A DNA stretch of 28,725 bases, from NCBI GenBank assembly GCA_964394565.1, contig CAYMYA010000012.1, forward strand, positions 1 through 28,725, given 5' to 3'. This document shows, one piece after another, positions 20,960 through 28,725 of the stretch (its first letter is position 1; each line of letters starts with the position of its first letter). The notes under the pieces were generated by a model. The model saw nothing but the letters and a program-made list of their open reading frames with translations. It did not search any database and had not been told where the DNA came from. Both the position numbers and the translations under genes were made by a program. This DNA is from CAIKHN01 sp964394565. Its GTDB lineage: Bacteria > Patescibacteriota > Patescibacteriia > UBA9934.

Positions 20960-23545
20960 TTAAAATCTTGGTAGTGGTGGCTCTGTCGACGACGTTTGTA
21001 ATGCAGCCATTCCAGAGCGACGATACACCTCCTCTTCCACTTCCTCGCGATCACGGCCGTACATAAGACGTGAAATTTGTTTCAGCCCTTCCGCCATTTC
21101 TCTACTTCCCTTAACCATAGGATCCGCCTTTAACGTAAACGGTTTTTCCTGCGTGCCATTGATGATAATCTTCGCACTCCAAATCAGAAATGATGTGTTC
21201 ATCAGATCGTATGCGCTAAATGTTGGCTCAAAAATTTTCTCGAGTACTTCCGTATCGTCAGGCCCAACACGTGCCACAAGATACGATCCGATATTGCCCA
21301 ACACCGCGTCACGGATTTTTGTATCGCCATTCTTCACCAACTGCCCCATATACTGATGCGCCATGATGAGATTCAGACGATACTTACGAGCTTCGGAAAG
21401 AATCACTGCAATAGACGGGGTGATAAAATTCTGAAACTCATCGATGTACAGATAGAAATCCTTGCGTTGACTTTCATCCATGTCACCACGCGCAAATGCG
21501 GCAATTTGCAACTTTGACACAATAATCATGCCGATCAGCGCAGCATTGATTTCTCCCAGCTTTCCCTTCCCGAGGTTCACAATCAAAATCTTGCCTGTAT
21601 CGAGAATGTCGCGAAAATTAATACTACTCTTTGACTGCGTGATAATCGGTCGCATGATGTCGTTCGTAATAAACGACGTAAGTTTTGATGTAATATACGG
21701 AACCATGTTTGCGAGTGATGCATCACCACCCGCCTTTTGTGCCTCTTTCTCCCAAAAATCCACCACCACACGATTCGTACATTTTGCTAACTGCATCTTT
21801 CGGTACTCTTCGTCAGACAGTACTTTTGAAATTTCAAGCAACGTGGCTCCAGCATTTGGATCATCCATTAACAACAACATGGAGTTTCGCATGTACTGCT
21901 CGAACATTGGACCTCCGGTTGCTTTCAAATCGTACAATTGATCAAATATTGCGAGCATTTCGTTCACCACGAATGTTTTTTGTTCCGGATGATTGCCGTC
22001 GTACTCCAGCATGTTGAGCCCAAACGGCCGCTCGGTATCCGCAGGATTAAAATACACCACATCATCCACACGGTCTTTCGGAACCAACTCCAAACACCCA
22101 TCCGCTAAATCGCCGTGCGGATCAATAATCGCAATGCCGTGCCCGTTGGCGATATCCTGCGCGGCAAGATTTTTAATGAATTCTGATTTTCCAGAGCCAG
22201 TCTTTCCAATGATATACATGTGTCGACGGCGATCGTGTTCAGTCATACACACTACTGTCTCTTTCCCGCGGAAGGTATTCGTCCCAATACGCAGCCCCTC
22301 GCTCGCAACCGTAATTGGTACCGGGGCAATACGCGCCATCATCCAACGAATATTTGGTGTATCCGTTGACGGAAGCGGCATATGCCATAATCCGGACATT
22401 TCCTCCGTGTTCAATATCATCGAGTGTTTCTCCGAAAACTTACGATAAATAAAATCTTTTACTAAACTATCCTTGCTCCGTGGAATGACCGTCGTAAAGG
22501 AATTCCCGTATTCGTACACGTTAAATTGATTAAATGCAGATAACACGTTGTTGAGATACATCTGCGCTGCATCTGGCGATGCCCCACACGCCACAATGCG
22601 AATATTGACCTCCATTCCGGCTTTTGAAATTTTGTTCTCTATGCCCTCTGCAAGCTTTTGCTCGGCTTGCGTGAGTTTTCGCTCGCGCTTTTTCTGCTCG
22701 TCCTTTTCGCGGGATTCCTTAGACTTCGTCCAGTCACCAATATTGCCGAGCATAGAACTCCCATGTTCTGCTTCGTACAACGATTTGCCTTCATGCATGG
22801 CTCGCACAATTTTGGATCCATGTTCGCGCCAATGATGATTTGCTGGGCGCACAATGTACTGAATCGCCAACCCGTCCTGCTCCATCACTTTTGACAACGC
22901 ATTCGTAAGCGCATTAAGCGGATCACTTTCTAAATCCTTGTACGTTTTTACCGGAAATACACTCTTACGCTTCAATGCCAAATACCCACCAAGAATGGTT
23001 CCCTGCGGAGAGAAAATATTATAATCCGTGACTTCTTCGAACTGCGCGTCACTCCACTGTGCTTGCAGTTGCTGTTCCACAAATTCACGCATGTTTCGCG
23101 GCACCGTCACATAAAACGAAATCAGTTTCTGATGTGCAACAATTTCAAATGCAACGGCATCTGTTCGACCCAAAAACCATGACACGAAACCATGATGCGG
23201 CTTCAACCCTCCGATTGCAGCGTACAACGATTCTGCAACACCGATCTGTTCCTTCACTGCCGCGACGGCATCGTGTTGTTTTGCATCTTCTTGATTGCGA
23301 AATCGTGGAATCGTAATGAGAAGCGTCACACACGAATCCCCTCCTCCGCGCAAATGGCTTTGCGCAATAAGGTACTGACGAATCAGCACGACGGCAATCG
23401 CGCCTATCGTTCCAAGAACAACAAACGCGATAATAAATGGCAATGCGTCTTCCATGCCGGCTGATGGCACAAAGGATGCTGACGACGAAACGCCATCAAG
23501 CCCATACGTTTTCGATTGTGTCGCGGAAAGAGAAAGAGATTTCAC
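20960..23545 (-). CDS. TraG/VirD4-like conjugative coupling ATPase (TraM-recognition type)
   Basis: The protein has 861 residues from GTG 23545, four bases after the previous stop; ATG 23455 is an alternative. One membrane helix lies at about residues 35-57 (LPFIIAFVVLGTIGAIAVVLI). A domain of about 350 residues follows, with a charged coiled region near 275-300 (KESREKDEQKKRERK). The motor has Walker A GKTGSGKS at 447-454, IAIIDPHGDLADG after it, and Walker B FYLYIDEFQNF with D702 and E703. ILSEARKYRLNLIMAHQYMGQL is the TraM-recognition region of TraG/TraD proteins. The family pumps DNA, or hands DNA or protein to a secretion channel. No relaxase, VirB4 or channel gene is in the window. The role could instead be DNA import or chromosome handling. 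Confidence 0.85.
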   Translation of the reverse strand: MKSLSLSATQSKTYGLDGVSSSASFVPSAGMEDALPFIIAFVVLGTIGAIAVVLIRQYLIAQSHLRGGGDSCVTLLITIPRFRNQEDAKQHDAVAAVKEQIGVAESLYAAIGGLKPHHGFVSWFLGRTDAVAFEIVAHQKLISFYVTVPRNMREFVEQQLQAQWSDAQFEEVTDYNIFSPQGTILGGYLALKRKSVFPVKTYKDLESDPLNALTNALSKVMEQDGLAIQYIVRPANHHWREHGSKIVRAMHEGKSLYEAEHGSSMLGNIGDWTKSKESREKDEQKKRERKLTQAEQKLAEGIENKISKAGMEVNIRIVACGASPDAAQMYLNNVLSAFNQFNVYEYGNSFTTVIPRSKDSLVKDFIYRKFSEKHSMILNTEEMSGLWHMPLPSTDTPNIRWMMARIAPVPITVASEGLRIGTNTFRGKETVVCMTEHDRRRHMYIIGKTGSGKSEFIKNLAAQDIANGHGIAIIDPHGDLADGCLELVPKDRVDDVVYFNPADTERPFGLNMLEYDGNHPEQKTFVVNEMLAIFDQLYDLKATGGPMFEQYMRNSMLLLMDDPNAGATLLEISKVLSDEEYRKMQLAKCTNRVVVDFWEKEAQKAGGDASLANMVPYITSKLTSFITNDIMRPIITQSKSSINFRDILDTGKILIVNLGKGKLGEINAALIGMIIVSKLQIAAFARGDMDESQRKDFYLYIDEFQNFITPSIAVILSEARKYRLNLIMAHQYMGQLVKNGDTKIRDAVLGNIGSYLVARVGPDDTEVLEKIFEPTFSAYDLMNTSFLIWSAKIIINGTQEKPFTLKADPMVKGSREMAEGLKQISRLMYGRDREEVEEEVYRRSGMAALQTSSTEPPLPRF

Positions 23546-23549
23546 AGCA

Positions 23550-24032
23550 CTACGCTTTTACAGAGGACTCCGCAAACATCATGATGCGGTCCGTTTTGAT
23601 TTTAATTTCTTGTTCAAGGAAATACTTATTGACCCCCGGAACCATGCGCAGCCATTCACCAATGAGCTTCCACACCTCTTTCACCTTTGCCTTGCCGTAC
23701 ATAATCATATCCGTAATGGTGTTCGCGACTCGCTCGCCATGCTGTTTAAAATCCATACGTCGCGACTCTGGCAACGACAAATACAGCTGCATGAGGCCGT
23801 CCGATAACAACGCTTCGACCTGTTTGAGTACTCCTGCACGAGAATCTTGTGCTCCGGCGTGCTGCTGAGGAATGCGGGAACGAACTGCCTGAATATCCTG
23901 AAGCGGCGACGCGCGTTCTTGCGGTGCAGGGTATTGTGGCGCTGCGGATTCCCCCTCCGCAGACCGTTCCGGTTGTATGGGCGCCGTTTCTTGCGCAGGC
24001 AAGGAAAACGGCGTACGTTCTTGTTCAGTCAT
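23550..24032 (-). CDS. small conserved-looking partner of the coupling ATPase, unknown function
   Basis: The protein has 160 residues from ATG 24032. A GTG at 24074 is in frame but lies in the divergent intergenic region. The first 75 residues are rich in Pro, Gln, Glu and Ala and probably disordered. The C-terminal half (about 80-160) is compact and helical: LMQLYLSLPESRRMDFKQHG, then KVKEVWKLIGEWLRMVPGVN and KYFLEQEIKIKTDRI. I recall this tail pattern beside TraG-like genes in other CPR genomes, but I cannot name a family. It is first in the operon, four bases before the ATPase, which suggests a structural or regulatory partner. It has no signal peptide or membrane segment. Confidence 0.72.
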   Translation of the reverse strand: MTEQERTPFSLPAQETAPIQPERSAEGESAAPQYPAPQERASPLQDIQAVRSRIPQQHAGAQDSRAGVLKQVEALLSDGLMQLYLSLPESRRMDFKQHGERVANTITDMIMYGKAKVKEVWKLIGEWLRMVPGVNKYFLEQEIKIKTDRIMMFAESSVKA

Positions 24033-24109
24033 AACTATAGTGTAACACGGCGAAAGACTCTCTGTTTTCCCCACAGTGCTATACTTTTTCTATCATAATC
24101 CATCGTCCT

Positions 24110-25051
24110 ATGAAGGCATTGCAACGCTCCACCGCAAAAGACGTATTCGTGCATCTGTTTGCGATCGTTACCCTCTACGTCAGCGTCATCAGTTTCATTG
24201 CACTGTGTTTTGCATACATCGATGTTTCGTTCCCAGACGCCCTCGATTTTTTCTACACGGGAACCTTAGAGCAAATTCGTGGATCCATGGCGAGTGTGAT
24301 GATCATGTGGCCGGCATTTGTGGGAATTTCTTGGCTCATGCAGCGCGATGCGCGTGCTGACGGAGAACGACGAGAAATTAGTATTCGTAAATGGCTCTTG
24401 TACCTCACATTGTTCATCACCGCAATCACGATCGTGGTTGACCTCATTACTCTCGTCAACTTCTTCTTAAACGGAGAAATCACGATGCGGTTTATCCTCA
24501 AAGTTCTTGTCGTGCTTGCAACCGCCGCCGCGGTATTCAGTTATTACCTCTGGGATTTACGCACTGAGGATGCCCCGACATCCCGCATTCCAAAAAAGAC
24601 GGCAATTGCTGCATCGGTCGTGGTCCTCGTCGGCATTGTGCTCGGATTTTTCCTTGTCGGCTCGCCTGCGCAACAACGGAAGGTTCGCTTTGATGATCAA
24701 CGCGTTTCTGATCTCTCCACGATTCAATATGAGGTGACGAATTACTACCAAACCAAAAAAGGCACACTTCCAGCAACACTGACGGATCTCACGAATACGC
24801 TGAGCGGTTTCACCGCTCCAGTAGACCCAAGCACTGGTGCAGCGTACGAATACTCCATCAAAGAGGGGCTCACCTTTGAACTCTGTGCAACGTTTGAAGC
24901 GGAGTCTGTCGGCAACACTTCCGACACCTCCATGCCATACCGAGCCTATGGTGTAAATTATTACGGCAACTGGAATCACGGCATTGGCCGAACGTGCTTT
25001 GAACGCACCATTGATCCAGATCTCTACCCGCTCATCCCGTCAGGGAAATAG
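24110..25051 (+). CDS. DUF5671-like membrane protein with pilin-like C-terminal domain
   Basis: The protein has 313 residues. Residues 10-155 contain four hydrophobic helices with short charged loops (FVHLFAIVTLYVSVISFIAL, WLLYLTLFITAITIVVDLI), as in the DUF5671 membrane domain. A fifth helix (about 163-185, AIAASVVVLVGIVLGFFLVG) anchors an external part. After it, RVSDLSTIQYEVTNYYQTKKG, TLPATLTDLTN and PVDPSTGAAYEYS follow the layout of the type II secretion pseudopilin/GspG head. The anchor is therefore placed like a pilin helix but without a leader cleavage site. It may sense or organise the envelope. It diverges from the coupling-ATPase operon. TATACT at 24080-24085 is a possible -10 box. 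A hairpin terminator follows the stop. Confidence 0.75.
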   Translation: MKALQRSTAKDVFVHLFAIVTLYVSVISFIALCFAYIDVSFPDALDFFYTGTLEQIRGSMASVMIMWPAFVGISWLMQRDARADGERREISIRKWLLYLTLFITAITIVVDLITLVNFFLNGEITMRFILKVLVVLATAAAVFSYYLWDLRTEDAPTSRIPKKTAIAASVVVLVGIVLGFFLVGSPAQQRKVRFDDQRVSDLSTIQYEVTNYYQTKKGTLPATLTDLTNTLSGFTAPVDPSTGAAYEYSIKEGLTFELCATFEAESVGNTSDTSMPYRAYGVNYYGNWNHGIGRTCFERTIDPDLYPLIPSGK

Positions 25052-25060
25052 GGCGCCATC

Positions 25061-25097
25061 CACAAAGCCCTCGAGTACATTGAGGGTTTTGTGTTTT
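25061..25097 (+). terminator. terminator after the DUF5671-like gene
   Basis: CACAAAGCCCTC and GAGGGTTTTGTG form a 12-base-pair stem (one G-U) with a nine-base loop, followed by TTTT (25094-25097). It begins ten bases after the stop. Confidence 0.9.
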
Positions 25098-25126
25098 CAA
25101 CAGCTGATTTTTTCTCCACAATCCTA

Positions 25127-25154
25127 TTTGACCCGTGCGAGAATGTTTGATACT
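25127..25154 (+). promoter_or_regulatory. candidate promoter of the 41-codon membrane peptide ORF
   Basis: TTTGAC (25127-25132), a 16-base spacer and GATACT (25149-25154, 4/6) would start transcription near 25161. Read one base later, TTGACC gives a 15-base spacer. Confidence 0.4.
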
Positions 25155-25194
25155 CTTTGTGGTCGCTTGCCAAAAAAGCGTCAATTTCAATCCT

Positions 25195-25320
25195 ATGATC
25201 ACGCAAATCACAATCTTTGCACCAATAACGACCCGCTGGATGTATTCCGGCGTCCGTCTTGAATTTGCGTTTGGCTTTTTTGGCACAATGTCCGGATTTT
25301 TGTACGCCCTCACCGCGTAA
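25195..25320 (+). CDS. possible 41-residue membrane peptide
   Basis: This small ORF from ATG 25195 encodes MITQITIFAPITTRWMYSGV followed by a hydrophobic, aromatic tail (FAFGFFGTMSGFLYALTA) that would make one membrane helix. It lies between the terminator of the preceding gene and a hairpin just past its stop, and has a candidate promoter, so it would be its own transcription unit. There is no Shine-Dalgarno site, as for most genes here. I do not recognise it. It could be a genuine small membrane protein, or a chance ORF in a region whose real content is a leader for the ABC gene. Confidence 0.35.
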   Translation: MITQITIFAPITTRWMYSGVRLEFAFGFFGTMSGFLYALTA

Positions 25321-25330
25321 AGAACCCTAA

Positions 25331-25353
25331 CGTTTTGCCAATCTGGCAAAACG
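25331..25353. terminator. perfect hairpin before the GC-rich ABC gene
   Basis: CGTTTTGCCA and TGGCAAAACG form a perfect 10-base-pair stem with a three-base loop. A T-rich but broken tract (CTCGTTCTTTC) follows. It could terminate the small ORF upstream or be an operator-like palindrome for the ABC gene, whose GTG start is 27 bases further on. Confidence 0.6.
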
Positions 25354-25379
25354 CTCGTTCTTTCACCCCGGGAGCTCAC

Positions 25380-27185
25380 GTGACACCATTCATTCCGGAA
25401 ACCTACAGGGAAGCCTACAACATCCTCGCCTGGCTCTTCCGCGAGTTCATCGATCACAAGGCGCGCCGGTACTATCGGGCCGTCATCTTCTGGATCTTCG
25501 CAATCAAGATCTTGGAAGTGATCATTCCCTGGTGTTTCGGGCTCATCATCGCCGCCGCGTTCTCGCACACCTCATTCGTTCCCGCGTTTCTCGGGTTCTG
25601 CACTGCACACGCACTACGCTGGTATGCCGACTGGCGCGGAGGATGTGCGCGCGAACTGTTCATCGGCCAGGCATTTCTGGGGCTCGATACCGAAGTCAAC
25701 CAGCAATTCCTGAACAAGGATATCGGCACGCACATCAAAGAGCACAGGTCGCTGTCGAAGTCCGTCCTTGAAAAAGGACGGCAGCGTGCAGATACGCTCA
25801 TCCACCTTCTCACGTTCTGGATGGCGGATTCCGTTCTGCTCCTCATGGTTGTGCTCCCGATCCTCGCAGTCATCAGCCCGGTGGTGTGTGTCACGATCGT
25901 CGTCGCAATCGTGATCGGTATCCTCGCATCGTCGTACTCCAATCGTCACGTGATGGCGCGCGCAGATATCGTCGACGAGGAGCACCGTGAAAACATAGCG
26001 CGACGGGATGATCGATACAGCGCCATCGAGCGGGTGATGACCGCCGCAGAAGAAGCGGCGGAAGCAGAGAGCTTCACACATCGGTACAGCGAAGTCCTTT
26101 CGCATGACCGACCGGTGTGGCTCGGCTTCATTGGCAGCAGCGCAGGACGCAATGCGTTTCTCACCGGGGCACTCCTCCTTGTCGTGTGGATCACAGCAAC
26201 AGCAACGCAACAGGACGCGATGACGGCGAGTACATTCGCGTCCATTGGCACGTGGGTCGCGGTCGCCATCGCGCAGGTGAACAACCTGTCGCAAATGGAG
26301 CGGCAAACGCTCTGGTCCGTGGCACCCCTCAAGGCGCTGCGCGCAGCGCTCGAGATCCCGTCGGCCATCACCAAGAATGACGAAGGGATCGTCATCGGGA
26401 ATGAACCGATCACCGTGGAGTTCCGCAATGTGTCGTTCGGCTATGGGGACGGCCCGCTCGTACTCAAGAACTTCAGCCTCGTCATCAAGCCCGGAGAAAA
26501 AATTGCGCTCATCGGGCAGAGCGGGTCTGGAAAGTCCACCATCGGCAAGCTCTTGCTGCGATACTGGGATCCAACGGAAGGCGCAATCCTCGTGAACGGT
26601 CATGATCTGCGCACGCTCAATTTGCGTGCGTGGCGAAAGCGCGTGAGCCAGATCAACCAGCGACCGCAGCTCTTCACGATGAGCTTGCGGGACAATCTGC
26701 TCTACGGCTTGAGCCCCAAGGAACGCGCCAAGCTCACCGACGAGGCGCTCCTCCAGATGATGCGTCGGTTCCGCGTGGATTTTGGAAACGGCCGACTAAA
26801 GCGCGGGCTCGACACGCAGATTGGAGGGAGGAACGGCGAAGAGATCTCGGGCGGCGAAGCGCAGCGCATCCTCATCCTCGCAGCCGTCCTCCGCAACCCA
26901 GGGTTCATGGTGATCGACGAGGCCACAAGCGCGCTGGACGCGGAGAGCCAAGAGGCGGTGCAGACGGCGCTGTACGAAGCGCTCCAAGAGGGCGCGGGTG
27001 CAATCCTCATTGCGCACCGGCTCTCCACCACACGCGGCTGCGATCGGTTCGTGATGATGCGTCCAGTGACGGGCACATTGCGAGAACAGATCGAAGCTAT
27101 CGCACACACCATGCAAGAGCTCGCACTCGCCTCCCCCACCTTCTACGAGCTCGCCAAGAAAGAAGGTGTACTCATCGGTGACTGA
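25380..27185 (+). CDS. single-chain ABC exporter (fused membrane and ATPase domains)
   Basis: The protein has 601 residues from GTG 25380. This start is chosen because GGGAG (25370-25374) lies five bases upstream; the open frame to 25335 crosses the hairpin. The type I exporter membrane domain fills residues 1 to about 325 with about six helices (YYRAVIFWIFAIKILEVIIP, LLMVVLPILAVISPVVCVTI). The ATPase domain starts around VEFRNVSFGYGDG. Walker A is GQSGSGKST with K385, the signature is ISGGEAQRI, Walker B is FMVIDEATSALD, and the H-loop is IAHRLSTT. It works as a dimer to export lipids, peptides or drugs; the substrate is unknown. Codon use is clearly richer in G and C than its neighbours, and it has one of the few good ribosome sites here, which suggests transfer. 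Confidence 0.9.
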   Translation: MTPFIPETYREAYNILAWLFREFIDHKARRYYRAVIFWIFAIKILEVIIPWCFGLIIAAAFSHTSFVPAFLGFCTAHALRWYADWRGGCARELFIGQAFLGLDTEVNQQFLNKDIGTHIKEHRSLSKSVLEKGRQRADTLIHLLTFWMADSVLLLMVVLPILAVISPVVCVTIVVAIVIGILASSYSNRHVMARADIVDEEHRENIARRDDRYSAIERVMTAAEEAAEAESFTHRYSEVLSHDRPVWLGFIGSSAGRNAFLTGALLLVVWITATATQQDAMTASTFASIGTWVAVAIAQVNNLSQMERQTLWSVAPLKALRAALEIPSAITKNDEGIVIGNEPITVEFRNVSFGYGDGPLVLKNFSLVIKPGEKIALIGQSGSGKSTIGKLLLRYWDPTEGAILVNGHDLRTLNLRAWRKRVSQINQRPQLFTMSLRDNLLYGLSPKERAKLTDEALLQMMRRFRVDFGNGRLKRGLDTQIGGRNGEEISGGEAQRILILAAVLRNPGFMVIDEATSALDAESQEAVQTALYEALQEGAGAILIAHRLSTTRGCDRFVMMRPVTGTLREQIEAIAHTMQELALASPTFYELAKKEGVLIGD

Positions 27186-27220
27186 AATCGCCCCGCCGCG
27201 CACGAGCGCTGGGGACACGC

Positions 27221-27263
27221 AACGCCCTCCAGAATCTTCACCGATCCTGGAGGGCGTTCTCTT
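27221..27263. terminator. terminator between the ABC exporter and cysS
   Basis: AACGCCCTCCAG and CTGGAGGGCGTT form a perfect 12-base-pair stem with a 14-base loop, followed by CTCTTT. It lies between the convergent gene ends. Confidence 0.82.
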
Positions 27264-27288
27264 TGCATCAATCACTGTCGGTCCTACC

Positions 27289-28671
27289 TTACCAGCGTTC
27301 CCCAATTCGCTGACCGTCGACACTGTCTTCGATGGTGAACCCGAGGGAGAGAATTTCATCGCGGATGTCGTCGGACTTTTTCCAATCTTTTTCTTTACGT
27401 GCCAGTGCACGATCGGCGACGAGCTTTTCAATCGATGAGGGGACGATGACGGGTCGCGCAACCACATCTTCGAGCGCCAAGCCGAGCACATCGTCCATTG
27501 CAAGTAGCGTTGCGGCTTTGATACTTTTTTCCATTGTGTCGTCATGAAGAACGCCAAAGAAGAGTGCGAGTGCGCCGGGAGTATCAAGATCATCATTCAC
27601 CCGTTCCATAAACTGCGTCATCGATTCTGTATCAGGCTCACCATGCGGCTTTGGCAGTACGCGCGCAATCGAGCGAATCGTGCCGAGTGCGGCATGCGCG
27701 GCGCCCACTGATTCCCACGTGAAGTTTTGCGGCGAACGGTAATGCGCTTGCAGCACGAACAAGCGGAACGAAAGCGGATGAATGTTGTGCGCATCGCAAT
27801 CATCAAGTGTATAGATGTTCTTGAGGGACTTGCTCATTTTGCCACCGTCGATCTGCAAAAACTCGGAGTGCATCCACACGTTTGCCTCAAGACAGTTTCG
27901 CGCCGCAAGCGTTTGCGCAATCTCGTTCTCGTGATGCACGCCAATGTGGTCGATCCCACCGGTGTGCACATCAAACGGCACGCCAAGATATTTTTCGCTC
28001 ATTGCGGAACACTCAATATGCCAGCCGGGGAATCCCTTTCCCCACGGGGAATCCCAAATCATTTGTCGCTCCACGCCATCGGGCGAAAACTTCCAGAGCG
28101 CAAAATCGCTCGCGTTCTTTTTTCCCGCAATCGTCACACGCGCTCCACCGTGTTTCTCATCGAGCGACTGACCGCTGAGCTGGCCGTACGATGCAAGCGT
28201 GGATGTATCAAAATAGATCCCGTCGTCGATGCGATACGTGTGACCGTTGGTTTCGATCGCTTCAATCATCGCAATTTGCTCTGCGATATGATCCGTTGCT
28301 TTAGGGCTGACCGTTGGCACGAGCAGATTCAATCGTTTTGCATCATCGAAATACAGCGCCGTAAACTTCGCGGCAATATCCCACGCGCTCTCTCCCGTTT
28401 CGTTACTCATCATCTGCAACTTTTCTTCTCCACCGTCCACATCGCCAACAAGATGACCGACGTCGGTAATGTTCACGATATGCGTCACCGCATACCCATT
28501 CTTCTCAAACATCCTGCGCAGCACATCAGCAAAAATGAACGCACGAAAATTTCCAATATGTCCGCGGCCATATACCGTCAATCCGCAGGTATACATCCCC
28601 ACCTTCCCATCAACAAGCGGGGCGAATGCCTCCTTTTTTCTTCCGAGCGTATTGTACAAATGGATGGACAT
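27289..28671 (-). CDS. cysS: cysteinyl-tRNA synthetase
   Basis: The protein has 460 residues, normal for the family. The frame is open to 28716, but ATG 28671 gives the canonical start MSIHLYNTLGRKKEAF. The class I signature HIGH reads HIGN at 38-41 (GRGHIGNFRAF), and KMSKS is at 278-282 (GGKMSKSLKN). The zinc ligands are C29 (YTCGLTVYG), the Cys in WHIECSAM, and the His and Glu in GGIDHIGVHHENE. The C-terminal helical domain contains the usual ARKEKDWKKSDDIRDEI and closes with the short tail DSVDGQRIGERW. It charges tRNA-Cys. The gene is monocistronic within the window, has no Shine-Dalgarno site, and converges with the ABC exporter gene. Confidence 0.97.
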   Translation of the reverse strand: MSIHLYNTLGRKKEAFAPLVDGKVGMYTCGLTVYGRGHIGNFRAFIFADVLRRMFEKNGYAVTHIVNITDVGHLVGDVDGGEEKLQMMSNETGESAWDIAAKFTALYFDDAKRLNLLVPTVSPKATDHIAEQIAMIEAIETNGHTYRIDDGIYFDTSTLASYGQLSGQSLDEKHGGARVTIAGKKNASDFALWKFSPDGVERQMIWDSPWGKGFPGWHIECSAMSEKYLGVPFDVHTGGIDHIGVHHENEIAQTLAARNCLEANVWMHSEFLQIDGGKMSKSLKNIYTLDDCDAHNIHPLSFRLFVLQAHYRSPQNFTWESVGAAHAALGTIRSIARVLPKPHGEPDTESMTQFMERVNDDLDTPGALALFFGVLHDDTMEKSIKAATLLAMDDVLGLALEDVVARPVIVPSSIEKLVADRALARKEKDWKKSDDIRDEILSLGFTIEDSVDGQRIGERW

Positions 28672-28725
28672 AGTGAAAGCAGTGTAATCGGAAACATCGA
28701 TTGCGCAAAGGAGCATTCCACAATG

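Noticed and set aside
25614..26603. 329-codon minus-strand ORF opposite the GC-rich ABC exporter
   Set aside because: It is antisense to a complete ABC gene with all motifs; its Arg/His/Asp/Cys-rich content is typical of a GC-rich shadow frame.
1..28725. CRISPR array, rRNA or tRNA genes, insertion sequences
   Set aside because: No regularly spaced repeats, no cloverleaf-like segments with proper T-arms, and no transposase-like proteins were seen on either strand.

Overview
The window looks like a bacterial chromosome segment from the Candidate Phyla Radiation (Patescibacteria). The organism call is an inference. It rests on a TraG/VirD4-like ATPase with no other secretion genes, a DUF5671-type membrane protein with a pilin-like tail, an RNase J with a basic N-terminal extension, a lysine-rich N-terminus on the housekeeping sigma factor, surface proteins with a repeat I associate with CPR genomes, and very few Shine-Dalgarno sites. 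TGA acts as a stop in several genes, which argues against the TGA-recoding lineages (Gracilibacteria/Absconditabacteria). I cannot assign a class with confidence.

Layout. Positions 1-2280 form an accessory segment. It holds two overlapping AT-rich genes for HEPN-like proteins, each with an R-x4-H motif, then a terminator, then a short abruptly GC-rich patch with a 54-codon ORF. Positions 2341-7000 hold an orphan gene, an EamA transporter, a membrane-anchored glycoside hydrolase of the (beta/alpha)8 clan A type, a YdeI/OmpD-associated protein and a secreted Ig-like protein with a duplicated C-terminal repeat. Positions 7091-10024 are a three-gene unit: ABC-2 exporter ATPase, permease and a FAD oxidoreductase of the geranylgeranyl-reductase type. 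A long inverted repeat and then typA follow.

From 12099 to 24032 everything is on the minus strand. In transcription order it reads: a conserved-looking small protein, the TraG/VirD4-like ATPase, an ABC exporter of one ATPase and two permeases (COG4586/4587/3694 type), RNase J, an aspartoacylase-like metallohydrolase, DNA primase and the primary sigma factor. The first five genes are packed with gaps of a few bases or overlaps and look like one operon. RNase J has its own strong promoter, whose -35 box overlaps the end of the preceding permease gene. dnaG-rpoD is the core of the classical macromolecular-synthesis operon.

Positions 24110-28671 hold the DUF5671-like gene, a very small membrane-peptide ORF, a GC-rich single-chain ABC exporter with a good Shine-Dalgarno site (possible transfer), and cysS on the minus strand. 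Convergent gene ends are mostly separated by clear hairpin terminators. The main candidates for undescribed biology are the HEPN-like gene pair, the coupling-ATPase/ABC-exporter operon, the 113-base inverted repeat before typA, and a fossil of a surface-protein gene lying within a divergent promoter region.
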